DNA of 64,000 bases from Platerodrilus igneus (lineage: Eukaryota > Arthropoda > Insecta > Coleoptera > Lycidae). How positions within the stretch are numbered: the first letter of the stretch is position 1; each line of letters starts with the position of its first letter. Made by a program: the position numbers and the translations under genes. The DNA is taken from positions 744,001 through 808,000 of the forward strand of contig JARFIW010001491.1 in the NCBI GenBank assembly GCA_036346225.1. Direction: 5' to 3'. This document shows, one piece after another, positions 34,401 through 45,409 of this stretch. The notes under the pieces are model-generated. The model saw only the letters and a program-made list of their open reading frames with translations, was not told where the DNA came from and did not search any database.

Positions 34401-37400
34401 GAGATTGTAGCTTAAAAATATTAAGGTTTCAAATACACCCTTGTAATATATCAAATTAAAGCTTGCAATATTCTGAAAACAATGGCGTTTGTTTCACCCA
34501 CCTAGCTGTATATTAAGCTGAGATGTTCCTATAAACGTAAAACCGTTTTCATTCAATTTTAACATTTTTATGCAACTTTAAAAATTTGTAAATAAAAAAC
34601 GGCATGAAATAAGAAAAAATTCTTTAAATTTTTGTTTCCTTTAACTAGTACAAAAGGACAAAGGTTTAAATTAATACAAAATAATGAGGTAATTTCCTTT
34701 GATCAAGTTAACTTGATATGGGTTGATCCAAAATTCACATTCTTTATATTTGAAAAAAGTTTAGAACAAAACTATTAAAATATGTAGAGATGCATCTTTA
34801 TAAAGGTATAGAAGCGTATGGGAAGGAGGTTAAGAAAACTCCTCCTCGGGATCTCTATAAAGAATATCCTCAGCTTTATAATATAGTACATGGCACAAAA
34901 AAATAATCTTTTGTATTTTGCTAAGTATTGAAATTTGCCAATCACATTTTTATACTAATCATGAACACAGCAATTCAGTGAAACCAAAGTAACAAAATTG
35001 AGATTCTTTTAAAGTTTATTCGTGAGGTTATAGCGATATTGAAGAAACTTTTTTAAAAATCACAACTTCCTTTTTTACATAAGGAAACTGTTTGTACTTT
35101 GAAGATTTCGGCGGGGTAGCCAAAACTCCTACAAGACCAATTTTAATTAGTTATTTTATAGTTAATTATATTTTCTAAATTACTACTTATTTGAACCACT
35201 TGTTCAGCTTTTATAATTTTATTTATCATTTTCTGGACATAGCTATGTCACGTTGTTTAGTTTGCCTTAAGTTGAGATTAAAAATAATGCTTAAGTAAAA
35301 TTTTAATTTTTGTATATAACGTTAGTAGCTACTTCTTTGTTACCTTTCGGTGAATTATTAAAAAAAAAGTAATTGAAATAGAGGAAAATATGGCAAATTA
35401 ACAAGGTTTTACAGTTTTTCAGTGTTCTATAAATAGTAATCCAAATTTAATTTATAATAGTTGTGAAATTATCCAAAATGCCCTCTATCCAAATTTATAA
35501 CAAATATTGAGGGCCACTTTACCAAAACTACGGCAAACATCTATAATAGCTCTTCAGTAAGTTTCAAATCGCAAAGGCAATAAGTAAATTCAATTATTAA
35601 TGGTTTGCAGACATTTTACGAGAGAATAACAAACGCTCGGTTTTTCTCTATTTGTAGCTTCTCAAATTTGTAAATTTCTCGCTTCGTAAATTTTCTAGGT
35701 ATTATTGCACATAGTTGGCTGGTTCTGAAATGAACCGCTGTCAATTTGGCGACGTTTCAACAAAATCACATCTGTCATCTTCAGGCTCTGTAAGTTGAGC
35801 AGTGAATGAAGAAGTGTTCCTTTGTCCTGCTATATATACTAGTTAAAATACATGCACCGTTGCACTTGCTTGATTTTTGGTTTTTGGTCTTCTAATGGGA
35901 TCTGATCTTTGGGATTCCTTAGGATTGCACCGATTATTCTATTAGTGCTGAATGTGCCCTGAAGATGACAGATGTGATTTTGTTGTGTAACGTCACCAAA
36001 TTGACAGCGGTTCACTTCAGAACCAGCCAACTATGTAGAATAATACTTGGAAAATTGAAAAAGCATATATACACACACCCATGCACGCACGCATGCAGGC
36101 ACGCGCGCGCACACACGCGTGCACCCACACATGCACCCACACGCATGCGCACACAAACGCACACGCATGCACACACGCAAGCACCCACACACACAGGGTT
36201 ATTCAAATTGGGCGCTCACCATTGGGATAGAAACAGTAAGAGATAGAGTATTGGTTAAATTGGGGCAAAGTTGAAGATTGTGATGCTTGTTAATTTTCAC
36301 AGAAGAAATTGATCGTAACCGCGTTTGTTTTTTAGTCATCATAAAAATTTCAAAAAATGTGTTTTTCATATTTTGGCCATAACTTTTTTGTTTTCAAAAT
36401 TTTGAAATCTATAAAAAAATTTTTAAAGTAGTTTTTATGCTAAAGACGATGATGAGACTGAAACCGTCATAAAGCATTTCGACTTTTTAGAACCATCATC
36501 AGGTTTATTTTTTCTTATGGGCGCCATATTAAATTGTTTTACATATAAATAGACTGTTTTTTGACGATTTCAATAATGTACTACATAATATACTTTTATC
36601 TGCTTTTATCAATGGAATTTTTTTTTTAATTTCGAGTTCATATGTGAACTTTAGATGTTTGCTGAAGATATTTAAACAGTTTCTAGACTCGTTAGTTATT
36701 CAGGACTGTTCAAATAAATTATTATTTGACTGGTATAAAAAATCTATCAACTCAGGCAGATATGTCAATTATTTTTGCAGTCATTCTTTCGGATATAAGG
36801 TGAACAGAGTATTAGCTTTGAAACACAGAATAAAAGCAATAGCTGAACCTTAGTTTCTCAAAAAATCGTAAAAACTTAGAAACAACCCTTTGCAGCAACG
36901 GATATCCTAAGCAACTAGTAAAGGAATTTAATTTACACCAATACTATTCAACTAAAAATCGATTCAAGACCTAACATCATTACTATAAGAAATTACCATT
37001 TGTACAAAAACCAATGCCCTCAGTAGCTAAAATACTGAAACAACTGAACACCATCATAACATGTAGCTATCAAAAATCAGTTAGAAACCTTTTTACACAC
37101 TTGAAAGATAATACTGTAAATAACTTAGAAGTAATATTATATATAAGACAACTTGTTCCTGTGGGAAACTCCAGTCATTGACTAAAAAATCGTCTAACAC
37201 AACATAGATTTGAAGCTAAATTGGGGAAGAAAGGCTGTGCCCTTGCACAACACATACACAGTACCCAGCACACCCCTAAATACGAAGAGGTCGAAATATT
37301 AGATTACGAAATGGACTATAAGAATCGGCTTTTTTTAGAAGCATATTACATATATAGAGAAGATAATTCAATTAATCTTAGACAAGATATCCAAAATTTA

Positions 37401-40400
37401 TATCCTATTTATTCAAATCTTTACAGGATAACATAATCATTTCCAACTTCATAAAGCCAAGACTCATTGCACACACAGAGTATTGTTTAATTTAACAGTG
37501 CATATCGTTGGGTTTAAGCCAGAATGGCACAAGTGCCAAAATATCTTAAAAGCAGTTATGAATACAGCAGCATAGAGAATTCAATTCCACGTCAAAGTAT
37601 ATCTGTGGCACATTCGCCAAAGCATCCACTTAGTTGGAATATCAGTTTAAAGTTTGTACAAGCGCCAATAAGTCGCCCACTAGTGGAGCTGTTTAACATT
37701 AGCGCCAGTCTGCTATTGCTTTCACACGTGAGTGGTTCTGCTTGTATTCGCTTAAATGTTAACTTTAACCGTGAGTCAATTGTATTGTTTTATAGTACGT
37801 TTTATTCATAGTAGTATAAATACTGTGATTTAGCGTATTAGAAAGAAGGTAAGTAAGTTAAAGGCTTTTAGAAACATGGTGCTTGTGCCAGTTTCTGCAT
37901 TAATTATTGTGTTTGACACAAACGCCTGGTCATAATGCTAATTAAATGTAAACATTTTATGCATTATCAAACACTAAAACTGCTAATTGTAAAATACAAT
38001 ATTTTATTTGAGGATTATTTTCTAGTATCAATTCATTTAAAAGCTCTGAAAACCTAAATTTGTTTTTACAAATTGCTGAAATTAGCTGTTTTGTCAACAT
38101 GTTGCTTATGCCGTTTTATTTTTAATACTATTATGGAGTTTATGACAATGGTATATTTTACAGGGCCATGAACAACAACTCAAGAGGTCGCAAACTTCTG
38201 TAACTAGCTTGTTCAATGTATCGTGAACAAGATAAGAAAAAATGATGTAATAATAATGAAAAGAATAATCCAACAGTTCCTAAGGCAGATGAAATTCATT
38301 ATTTAGTGAATCCTGAAACACAAATTCTACCACTAGAAGATATTGAAATGGCTGTCCCTGTTGTATTTAATTTAGAAGCTGCTATAGATAAAGATATAAT
38401 CATTTTAGGCCACACAGAGCTAGGTCTAAATAAAAGTCTACTAGGCCCAAATGTTATTGTCAAACAACTATATTATACAGAAGAATGTGAAAATGAAATA
38501 CTTTTAGTTGGCAGCCAGACCTTCATGGAATCTGATAACGACAATATGGTTTTGCATGAACCTTATGCTATTATTAGCGACCCACAAGCAGCTTTAGTAC
38601 CGCCGAACGGAATTACAAGTAATGGGAATGAAACTGGAGAAAGTGCAACAGACCACCCTCAAACTGATGAAGATTATATTCCAAATGAAAACAGTGACAC
38701 CAGTAGTGAGTATGATAGTGAAAGAAGAAGTAAACTGATAGATGTGAAAAATACCAGAAGAGGAAGCAATAAATCATCTAGTGTTGCAAAGAAGAGAAAA
38801 TCCAGTGACAGAAAATAAAGAAAATTCTTTAATTGAGACAAATAATGTAAATAAAGAAGATGCCACTCAAGATTGTGTAAAAGCAATGGCTCTTAGAAAA
38901 GGCAAAACCATCACTAAAAAAGCTAAAAGAAAAAGCAAAAAGATTTAGGACTTGAATACGTTAATATATGAAGCCAAATCCTTGTCAGAATAGCAAAACT
39001 TGTACCAATCAATGTAATATTTTCTCTGACCAAGACCGATGATATATTTTTGATTTATTTTGGAAATTGGCCTGCAGTACAAAACAAAAAAAGTTTATAA
39101 GTGACTGTACTTGTGTATGCCCTGTTAAAAGAAGACGTAAATCTTCTGGTGCTAAAACAAGAAATGTGACAGTAGAGTACTATTTATTGAAGAACAACGT
39201 TCGCAAGCGTATTTGTAGACAATTTCTGATTGCTACATTATCCATAACAGTAAGGCTTTTGAGGACCGTCATAAAAATAAAGAATATGAAAAATGTTCAG
39301 AACCTGAAGGGAAGCATGTGCCCCACAATAAAACTACCGATGATCTTATCACTAATTTCAAGGAATTTGTTACTTCTTTACCAGCTGTCCCTTCCCATTA
39401 CTGCCGAAGTTCGTCTTCCAAAACATATTTACCGGCGGATATAAAGAGTTTTAATAATATATACCGAATGTATGTTTTTTCTCAAGAACAAAAACATTAC
39501 CATTACATGAAGAAAGGTAAATTTTTGGAGTTTTTAAAAAACTATACAATATTGACATCCATATTCGACGTAAAGACAAATGTCTAAAATGTGAAAGGTA
39601 TAAGAATTTGCCTGAAGAAATAAAAACAGAGTCAGAAATAAATAGTTATAAAAAACATATTCAGTAAAAAATCGTATTACAAGAATTTTTTGGAAAATCA
39701 AAAAATTTCGGCTGACAAAAAACACATTTAGTTGTTAGTTTTGACCCACAGAAAGTAGGGAGATAGCATGTTAATCGGTTTTGCTAGAAAGTATGCCGTT
39801 TACAATTTTTCTATTTACAAATCGACATCAAAAAAAGGATTTTGTTACATATGGTAAGAAAAAGAAGCTAAAAGGGGCAGCAATGAAATTTGTACCAATA
39901 TCTATCATTACTTAAAACATATTGATGAAACTCCTACATATAAAAAGATTTCAATATACTGTGATAATTGTAGCGGGCAAAATAAGAACTGCAATTTATT
40001 TGCAATGATTAGGTACTTTTTAGATACGTCTGAATTCGTTGAAGAAATTTCCGTTACCTATTTAATAACTGGCCACACCTACATGCCTGTAGATTCGATT
40101 CATGCTGTCATAGAAAAATGTGTAAAAAAGAAAGTTGTTCAAGCTCCATCTGAATCGCCAACAATTTTACGTAATGCAAGAACCAATCCAGAACCATACA
40201 TTATTGTAAAGCAAAAATTTGCATACTTCCTTGACTTCAATAGTTTAATAATTGAGAAAGTGAAGAATATGAAAATTTCTGCTGTAAGAGAGCTCTGTTT
40301 TCTAAAAACGACTATAATCTTAAAATACAATACAGTTTTAATGAAATAGTTTCCGAAAATACTTTAAGTTAAGACACGGATCTCCTAAGCCAGCTTATAC

Positions 40401-41663
40401 TACAGAGTTGCCAATAAGCACTAAAAAATATATTGATTTAAAAAAGTTATGTGAAACTTCAGTTATAAAGCCAGAGTATCACATTGAGTATTTGACGCTT
40501 AAACATAAGGGTCCTGTGCCTGACGTACTTAATGAGACTAATATTGAAGACAACTAACTTCATTATTGCTAATTATATAATTATTATTCCAACAATATGT
40601 AGCTGTAATTTTTTAAGTTTTAACGGTTTCAACTTTTAGTGACCCTTATATTATTCGTTTTCAAAAAATATAATTCGAGTTTTAGTTAAGTAACTTGAGT
40701 TTAAAATTTATATTTTAAATAAAATCTAATTGGTTACCATCTTTATTATAAATACCTTAATTTTAAGTTTCTAACTATTAAAATGTTCCATACAGTACAA
40801 CAATATTATAATTTTTACTTATAAAGGTTTTTTGAATTAAAACAACACTGCAAGTATTTTTATTTAAAATGGTATAACTACCACAAACGGAGTTTGTATT
40901 AATATTCCAAAAATGGTATAAATCCAGTCAATATCAAGTTAACCGCCACTTTTTGCAAATCAATATAATAATCGGTTGGCACAAACGCCAATGCATATTT
41001 GGAATAAACACCATGCAAAAAATGTTTTGGCATAAGCGTCTAAATCATCTTCTTTTGTTGACTCCATGATTATCCAATACTTTTTATAATGCCATGTTGA
41101 ACTGAAATTATAAACAAAAATAATATAGATTTCGAACAAATGCTTTTGTAAGAAGTCATTGAAAAAGGAACTATGGCGTTTGTACCGTTCTGGCTTAAAC
41201 CCAACGATATGGAACCTAATTCATTCAGACTGGTTTTCGAATATTGTTCATTCTTGGTTGTCTGTTAATATCAAGCAGATGTGATATTTTAATATTAAGT
41301 TTAAAATAAAAAATTTTTTTGTCCATTGGTGTGCTCTATTCACGTGTCAGCTGTTTTAAAGTTTTAACTTCTATGTTCTTATAATTATTAAGCATTAGAT
41401 TTTAAGTAAGTACAGTGATATTTTAAAATGATTTTTTAATTTATTGACATTTAAAAATATTTTGTAGTATCTTTGATAAAGGCAATAATCTTTGCCGAAA
41501 CGTAAGATTATTAAAAATTGATGCAAAAATAATATCGTATCATTTTTTGGAGGACAACATCCCAATTTGCAACTACATAAATTGATAATAAAATTTAAAT
41601 GTGTGTGTATGCATGTGTGCGTGTGTGTGTTGGTGCATGCGTGTGTGTGTGGGTGTGCGTGTG

Positions 41664-41705
<42 letters not shown>

Positions 41706-43760
41706 GTTTTAAAAGTTTAAAAATAAAGATAAACAAAGCAATTTCAAAACACCCTGTATAAAGGAACAAACAGAAATTACGTGCGAAATTTATATTAATT
41801 TAATTCAATTTTTAAGTAACGGGGATTAATCAAATTGTACAAATAATAATTAAAAATTTAATAGCTTTGCAAAGAATTAAATGGTAGAAGTCAATGCCAT
41901 GCATTTATTAATTTAATTGGAGTTAATTGAACAATTATTGATATATAATAAGCATAAAAGCCTGTAAAAACCCAAGGTGAAACACGTTGCTAACAAACGG
42001 ATATATCAGGAGGGTTGAGATACCATGAAACGAAGCTCGGAGAATTGTATTTAAAACGTTCGTTACGATCGAACATCTGCAAACTTTTAAATATCAAGTT
42101 CTAATAAATTTGAGTAGATAAACATGCAGACTCTACGTATATTGGAAACGGGTGAATGTTTTAGCATAAAATACTAAACAGGGGTTATTTAAAGTCACGT
42201 CGCAAGTCCACGTGTGTTTATACAGCAGATGGTCAAGAATATCGATTTTGTACCCCTCAGACCAGGGTAGAAAGGGACAGAGAAAACGCATAAGTAAGAG
42301 ACACTAATAGGATAGGAGGGATTTGTGAAGCGTCACTAGGTCTACGATTGGTCGATTTGTTAGTTTGATTTGAAACAAGCACGAGGAAAGTGTAGCGTGA
42401 TATTCTTGAAATTTTATAACGAGGTATTGAAATTCGCGAATTTGAAAATGGAGTTGAGTGCAAAATTGCGAGAATGTGTGGTGTTAACAGGGGATTTCGC
42501 GTTAAGCAGGTATGGAGAGGTTACATTCGGAGTGTATAAATGCTTTTAGAGAACGTGGTGAGGCCCCTTAAGTTTTCGATCGCTCCAAACAACGTATCTA
42601 AGTATCACGAGTTGTAAGTATTAATAAATCAGTTAAATTATATTACAAGGTGGTAGTCTCTTAATTAAATACGCGGTTAAGTGTGCCGAAATTACATTTT
42701 AATAGAGATATCATCTATAATTATAATCAACTCGTGTTGGGATTATAAGTAACGTGGTTTGAAGCATCTAATTAATGAAAAAGTAATTTTAAATGGAATT
42801 TGGAATTTGGTTATACCGGGGAGGCAGCGTTTGCAGTTCAATTTGGATGGAGTTTTTCTAGTAACGGCTAGAAACGACCTGCAGAACAGATAGGAGAAAT
42901 ACATGGCATTATCCTCAAAGCAGAGATCTACTATAAATTTCCAGGTAAAGATTTGAATTGTGACTTTATAAACTGTGAATATTGGGAGAAAGTATGAGAG
43001 TGAAATTTCAAGGTAGTGTGTATTATTTACGTATTGAACTTAATACGTGTCAATAACTTTATTATGGTATTTAACTAGAAAGTTGAAGGTGTCTATAAAG
43101 CTTTTAAACGTTCTATCAGAACGTGAAATTTTTGTGAAGAGTACATGGCTTTGCTTTGTTATTTGTTTTAAAAGTATGCAAATGCATAATTAGCTGGGTT
43201 ATTCTGAGCTCACCCTACCCCAGAGTTTAGTTAGAGTAAAATAAATAAAAAAAAATATAAAGAAGGAATTTTAGAGAAGGTATTATTCAAGGCCCATTTA
43301 CTCCGGGTACAATTTATGTGTTTAATGATTTAAAAATAAAATACTGGACATTTTAAAATAAGGTTTTCTGAAGTGTAACGTGATCAATGGAATATGGACT
43401 ATATTGCATTTCATTTGTAAATAGTTATAAATAAAAGCTTGTATGTTGGTTGTATTTGAGGTTTTATTGCTAGTGTATGTGTGTGATTGAGAATATGCGA
43501 GTGAGTCTAGATACCCAAGAGGAGATCCGAATGAGCTAGCCGGAAGCAGTTGAAGAAGGCCGTTCAACTGAGGAAGAGAGGAAAACGGGTAAGGATAATT
43601 TTTTTGAATTAGTTAATTTTTGAAAATTTGTTTATTGTCGAATCTGAAAATTTTATAAAAATTTCGAAAATAATTTATGGTTGGTAAGCACCTTACCCGA
43701 GTACCACGGCATAATTTTGACGCCCAATTCGTGAGGCTCGATTCTTATAAGGTTACACAG

Positions 43761-43816
<56 letters not shown>

Positions 43817-45381
43817 ATTATTATTATAATTGCATTTCCAATTCAGACATCTGCTGGGGTAGCACAATTTGAAAGCATATTGTTCCTATGATAGAAAATA
43901 AAATAGTCATTAAATCAATAATTTTGGTTTATGGGAACAACAGGCTTTCCAATTGTGTCACCCCCACCCCCTTCCAATTTTAAAATATGTCAGATGTTAG
44001 AAAAATTATTAGAGGTGGATTTTCTAGTCACTTGTTTAAAACATTTCCAGATTGGGGCAACAAATTTTGGGAGAGTAAAAATTCCACTAGAAACGAAATG
44101 TAAACCTTTGACTTTGTAAAAATGATATGGAATAATATTTGAAGCAGTTTTCGTCTTTAAGGTATGACGTTACATACTTGTAGTATTTTCAATGATTTTT
44201 CGATTTTAAGAGTTGAAAGATTGTCACCATGTAAAAAACTCTATTGGAAACTAAATTTAAGGCTTCTCGTTTTCATAAATGGGGCTAAGACGAGGGTAAA
44301 CATTCTAGAAATACATGAATTGTAGTTTCCTGCATTTTATAAATAATATTACATGCCTGTAAACCTTTTGTGGTGGGTATTTCGATTTTTTGGTGAGGTT
44401 GAATAAGAAAGAAACAGGCCACTGCTACCGCCCAATATTGCCATAAATTGCTTTTTGATGCATTTTTTTATTCAAAATTAACAATTTATTTATTGCATTA
44501 TATTTAATATTACAAATTAGTAATTTTTATGAATTTGATAGGACAATTGTGGAACATATGATCTACTAATACCAATGTTACCAAAGGACAGAAGCTTCCT
44601 CATTGTCGATAGTAAAGGACATGGCTTATCTACACCAAATCCTCCTGGCCTTTGCTATTACGAACTAGACGTCATGCTCAGCTTAAGAGAAATTATTAAT
44701 TATTTTAAATGGCCCAAAGTATCATTTCTAGGCCACTCAATGGGAGCGATTGCTAGTTACATCTATACTATTTTATATCCAGAAAATGTGGAATATCTTA
44801 TCGGAATTGAAGGTTTTAAACCATTTTTAATAGAGAATCGACTGGAACGTTCTCAAAAAGATTTTGAAACCTTTTTTAAGCTTGATTACGCAAGAAGCAA
44901 TAACAAAAACCCACGCACCTATACATTTGAAGAGTTGGAACAGTTCATTCATACAAGCACTCGAAAATCTATAGAACTTGATAAATGCAAGTATTTGTTA
45001 AACCGCCAAACTGAACCTTCAGAAACAGAACCTAATAAATTTTATTTCAAAAGAGATGAGAGGCTGAAAGTGCCTCATTACATGGCATTTACTCAAAAAG
45101 ATATTTTAAATAACGTGAATAAGATTACATGTCCTTTTATGTTTATCAAGGCTGATAAAGGTCCATTCATTTTTGACACACGAGAAACCTATTTTGAATT
45201 GGTTGATGCTCTTAAAGCAAATCATAAAGGATTTGAAATGCATGTAGTAGAAGGTACTCATCATGTACATCTTAACAATCCAGAGCGTGTAGCAGGGTTA
45301 ATAAGTGATTTTCTCACAAAACATGATATTATTGATAAGTCAGTTGGAACTCTTAATTCTGAAATCATTGTTAAAAAGTAA
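28490..45381 (+). CDS. SERHL/kraken-like alpha/beta hydrolase 2, two exons split by about 15.9-kb intron
   Basis: Exon 1 (28490-28666) encodes 59 residues: a basic leader rich in Ser and Arg (LLTRKYSSSS), then EEIRIPVPWGHLAAKWWG and TTHGLM, ending at donor GTAAGC. Exon 2 starts at 44542 after GATAG and encodes D-N-C-G-T-Y-D onward to a TAA at 45379-45381. The predicted protein is 338 residues. The nucleophile elbow is FLGHSMG (Ser about 125), an acidic candidate lies in the ADKGPF strand, and the catalytic His is in EGTHHVHLNNPE. All three elements are present and the frame is open, so it is probably functional; the substrate is unknown. The splice site matches the phase-0 intron of both paralogues (51 and 48 bp there), so this intron has grown about 300-fold through transposon insertion. 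AATAAA follows at 45400-45405. That the two exons form one transcript is inferred. Confidence 0.85.
28713..34729. mobile_element. 6-kb transposon with long terminal inverted repeats
   Basis: The outer ends CAATCCATATCAAGT (left, near 28717) and its near-complement (right, near 34711-34727) start inverted repeats of about 430 bp (28713-29160 versus 34290-34729). Shared internal blocks include CAAGCTTTAATTTGATAT, AAACAAACRCCATT, TTAGGTGRGT and CACAAACCTACAAAA. The right half contains a transposase-like pseudogene. No clear target duplication is visible. The element sits 46 bp inside the SERHL-like 2 intron. It is about 20% diverged between arms, so it is old. Confidence 0.7.
32300..34070 (+). 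pseudogene. Decayed transposase-like protein of the 6-kb long-TIR element
   Basis: The longest open piece (32416-32730) reads QDDFHVNNRMAQKTKALVKEK, FYNSDDVRQIMPGKRHYVSM, VQKRLVLMNLKETYELF and FSEFAEMRLK. This matches a large uncharacterised protein family repeated in aphid, Hydra and other genomes. Later, in broken frames, come THSVHVCTTHQN-like residues (about 32745), YVSDGSAVQYKNRKNLINIC (33410-33475), FATAHGKGVCNGLGG (about 33500) and a C-terminal block with HPSGPTPSFVLPRN (about 33965). The acidic 'SDG' and the 'HGKG' histidine look like RNase H-fold transposase residues, but that is inference. At least ten stops or frame changes make it a pseudogene. Confidence 0.6.
34730..35697. other. 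Intron sequence without recognisable feature
   Basis: AT-rich non-coding DNA between the long-TIR element and the MITE. Nothing recognised on either strand. Confidence 0.5.
35698..36046. mobile_element. MITE with about 90-bp terminal inverted repeats
   Basis: The left arm contains CATAGTTGGCTGGTTCTG (from 35710), ACCGCTGTCAATTTGG and CACATCTGTCATCTTCAGG; the right arm (about 35955-36046) is its reverse complement with few mismatches. Outer TATTATT blocks extend the repeat. The centre is about 170 bp without coding capacity. Ends and target duplication are uncertain to a few bases. Confidence 0.8.
36068..36196. repeat. Alternating purine-pyrimidine (CA/CG) tract
   Basis: About 130 bp of imperfect CA, CG and CACCCA units including ACGCGCGCGCACACACGCGTGC. 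Frames on both strands (His/Thr or Cys/Val-rich) are artefacts. Such tracts can form Z-DNA. Confidence 0.9.
36470..37440 (+). pseudogene. Penelope-like element remnant: RT C-terminus and GIY-YIG endonuclease
   Basis: 36644-36853 reads LLFDWYKKSINSGRYVNYFCSH and KHRIKAIAEP, the segment after the RT core of Penelope-like elements. Broken frames follow, with IIYKTTCSCGK near 37135, the usual place of the GIY-YIG endonuclease start. 37221-37436 then reads ALAQHIHSTQHTPKYEEVEI and KNRLFLEAYYIYREDNSINLRQD, its conserved end. Stops and frame changes make it dead. The 3' flank is cut by the TIR element at 37506-41206. Beyond that, 41471-41520 holds a 'GATAAAGGCAATAATC...GCCGAAACGT' block of the type found at Penelope ends. 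Confidence 0.7.
37506..41206. mobile_element. 3.7-kb TIR transposon with ATAT target duplication and subterminal motif array
   Basis: The ends CGTTGGGTTTAAGCCAGAA (37506) and its complement (to 41206) are inverted over 33 bp with three mismatches. They are flanked by ATAT on both sides (37502-37505 and 41207-41210), consistent with a 4-bp target duplication. A 12-bp motif close to GGYACAARYGCC occurs at 37526, 37655, 37881 (reverse), 37915 and 38101 (reverse) on the left. On the right it occurs at 40978, 41029 and 41175 (reverse). Between lies a DUF7869-type pseudogene. The element splits a Penelope-like remnant. Confidence 0.75.
38168..40557 (+). pseudogene. DUF7869-type transposase-like protein, multiply broken
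   Basis: ATG at 38168 begins MNNNSRGRKLL; stops follow at 38201 and 38243, then an acidic region (38306-38818) ends in a basic Lys/Arg/Ser tail. A Cys-rich stretch (about 38970-39120: NPCQNSKTCTNQCNIF, FDLFWKL, CTCVCPVKRRRKS) is probably zinc-binding. 39318-39587 has DDLITNFKEF, HYCRSSSSKTYL and KDKCLKCERYKN (next frame). 39760-40350 reads FARKYAVYNF, SIYCDNCSGQNKNCNLFAMI, TGHTYMPVDSIHAVIEKCVK and PYIIVKQKF. The end (40365-40557) has LPISTKKYIDLKKLCE. Residues D in CDNC, H in GHTYMPVD and the E in HAVIE are candidate catalytic acids and metal ligands; this is inference. The family is known only as an uncharacterised domain. It is the sole coding content of the flanking TIR element and is its likely transposase. 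Confidence 0.7.
41230..41550 (+). mobile_element. Probable 3' end of the split Penelope-like element
   Basis: Sequence after the TIR element includes GATAAAGGCAATAATC and GCCGAAACGTAAG (41475-41515), wording typical of Penelope-like terminal repeats. It continues the remnant that ends at 37440. No target duplication was defined. Confidence 0.4.
41597..41699. repeat. (GT)n-like tract followed by (AT)n
   Basis: 41597-41664 is an imperfect GT/GC tract, and 41669-41699 is pure AT. Frames across it (Cys/Val-rich) are artefacts. Confidence 0.9.
41755..43812 (+). mobile_element. LTR-like repeat B with degenerate tRNA-Lys primer site, ending in (AT)n
   Basis: Starts near TGTATAAAGG (41755), has TATAAA at 42535-42540 and AATAAA near 42628. 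It ends in TGACGCCCAATTCGTGAG (43718-43735), followed by GCTCGATTC and, after ACACAGTA, an (AT)n tract (43763-43812) then ATT repeats. The primer block is identical to that of repeat A over 27 bp, although the bodies are much more diverged. It lies in the SERHL-like 2 intron in the same orientation as the gene. Confidence 0.6.
43813..44541. other. End of SERHL-like 2 intron
   Basis: Non-coding, AT-rich; ends in the acceptor TTTGATAG at 44534-44541. The pyrimidine tract is weak. No other element recognised. Confidence 0.5.
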
Positions 45382-45409
45382 TTTAGTATAATTCTTGTGA
45401 ATAAAGCGG

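Noticed and set aside
36012..36246. Frames rich in His/Thr or Cys/Val over the CA/CG tract
   Set aside because: They are translations of a simple repeat in several frames and on both strands.
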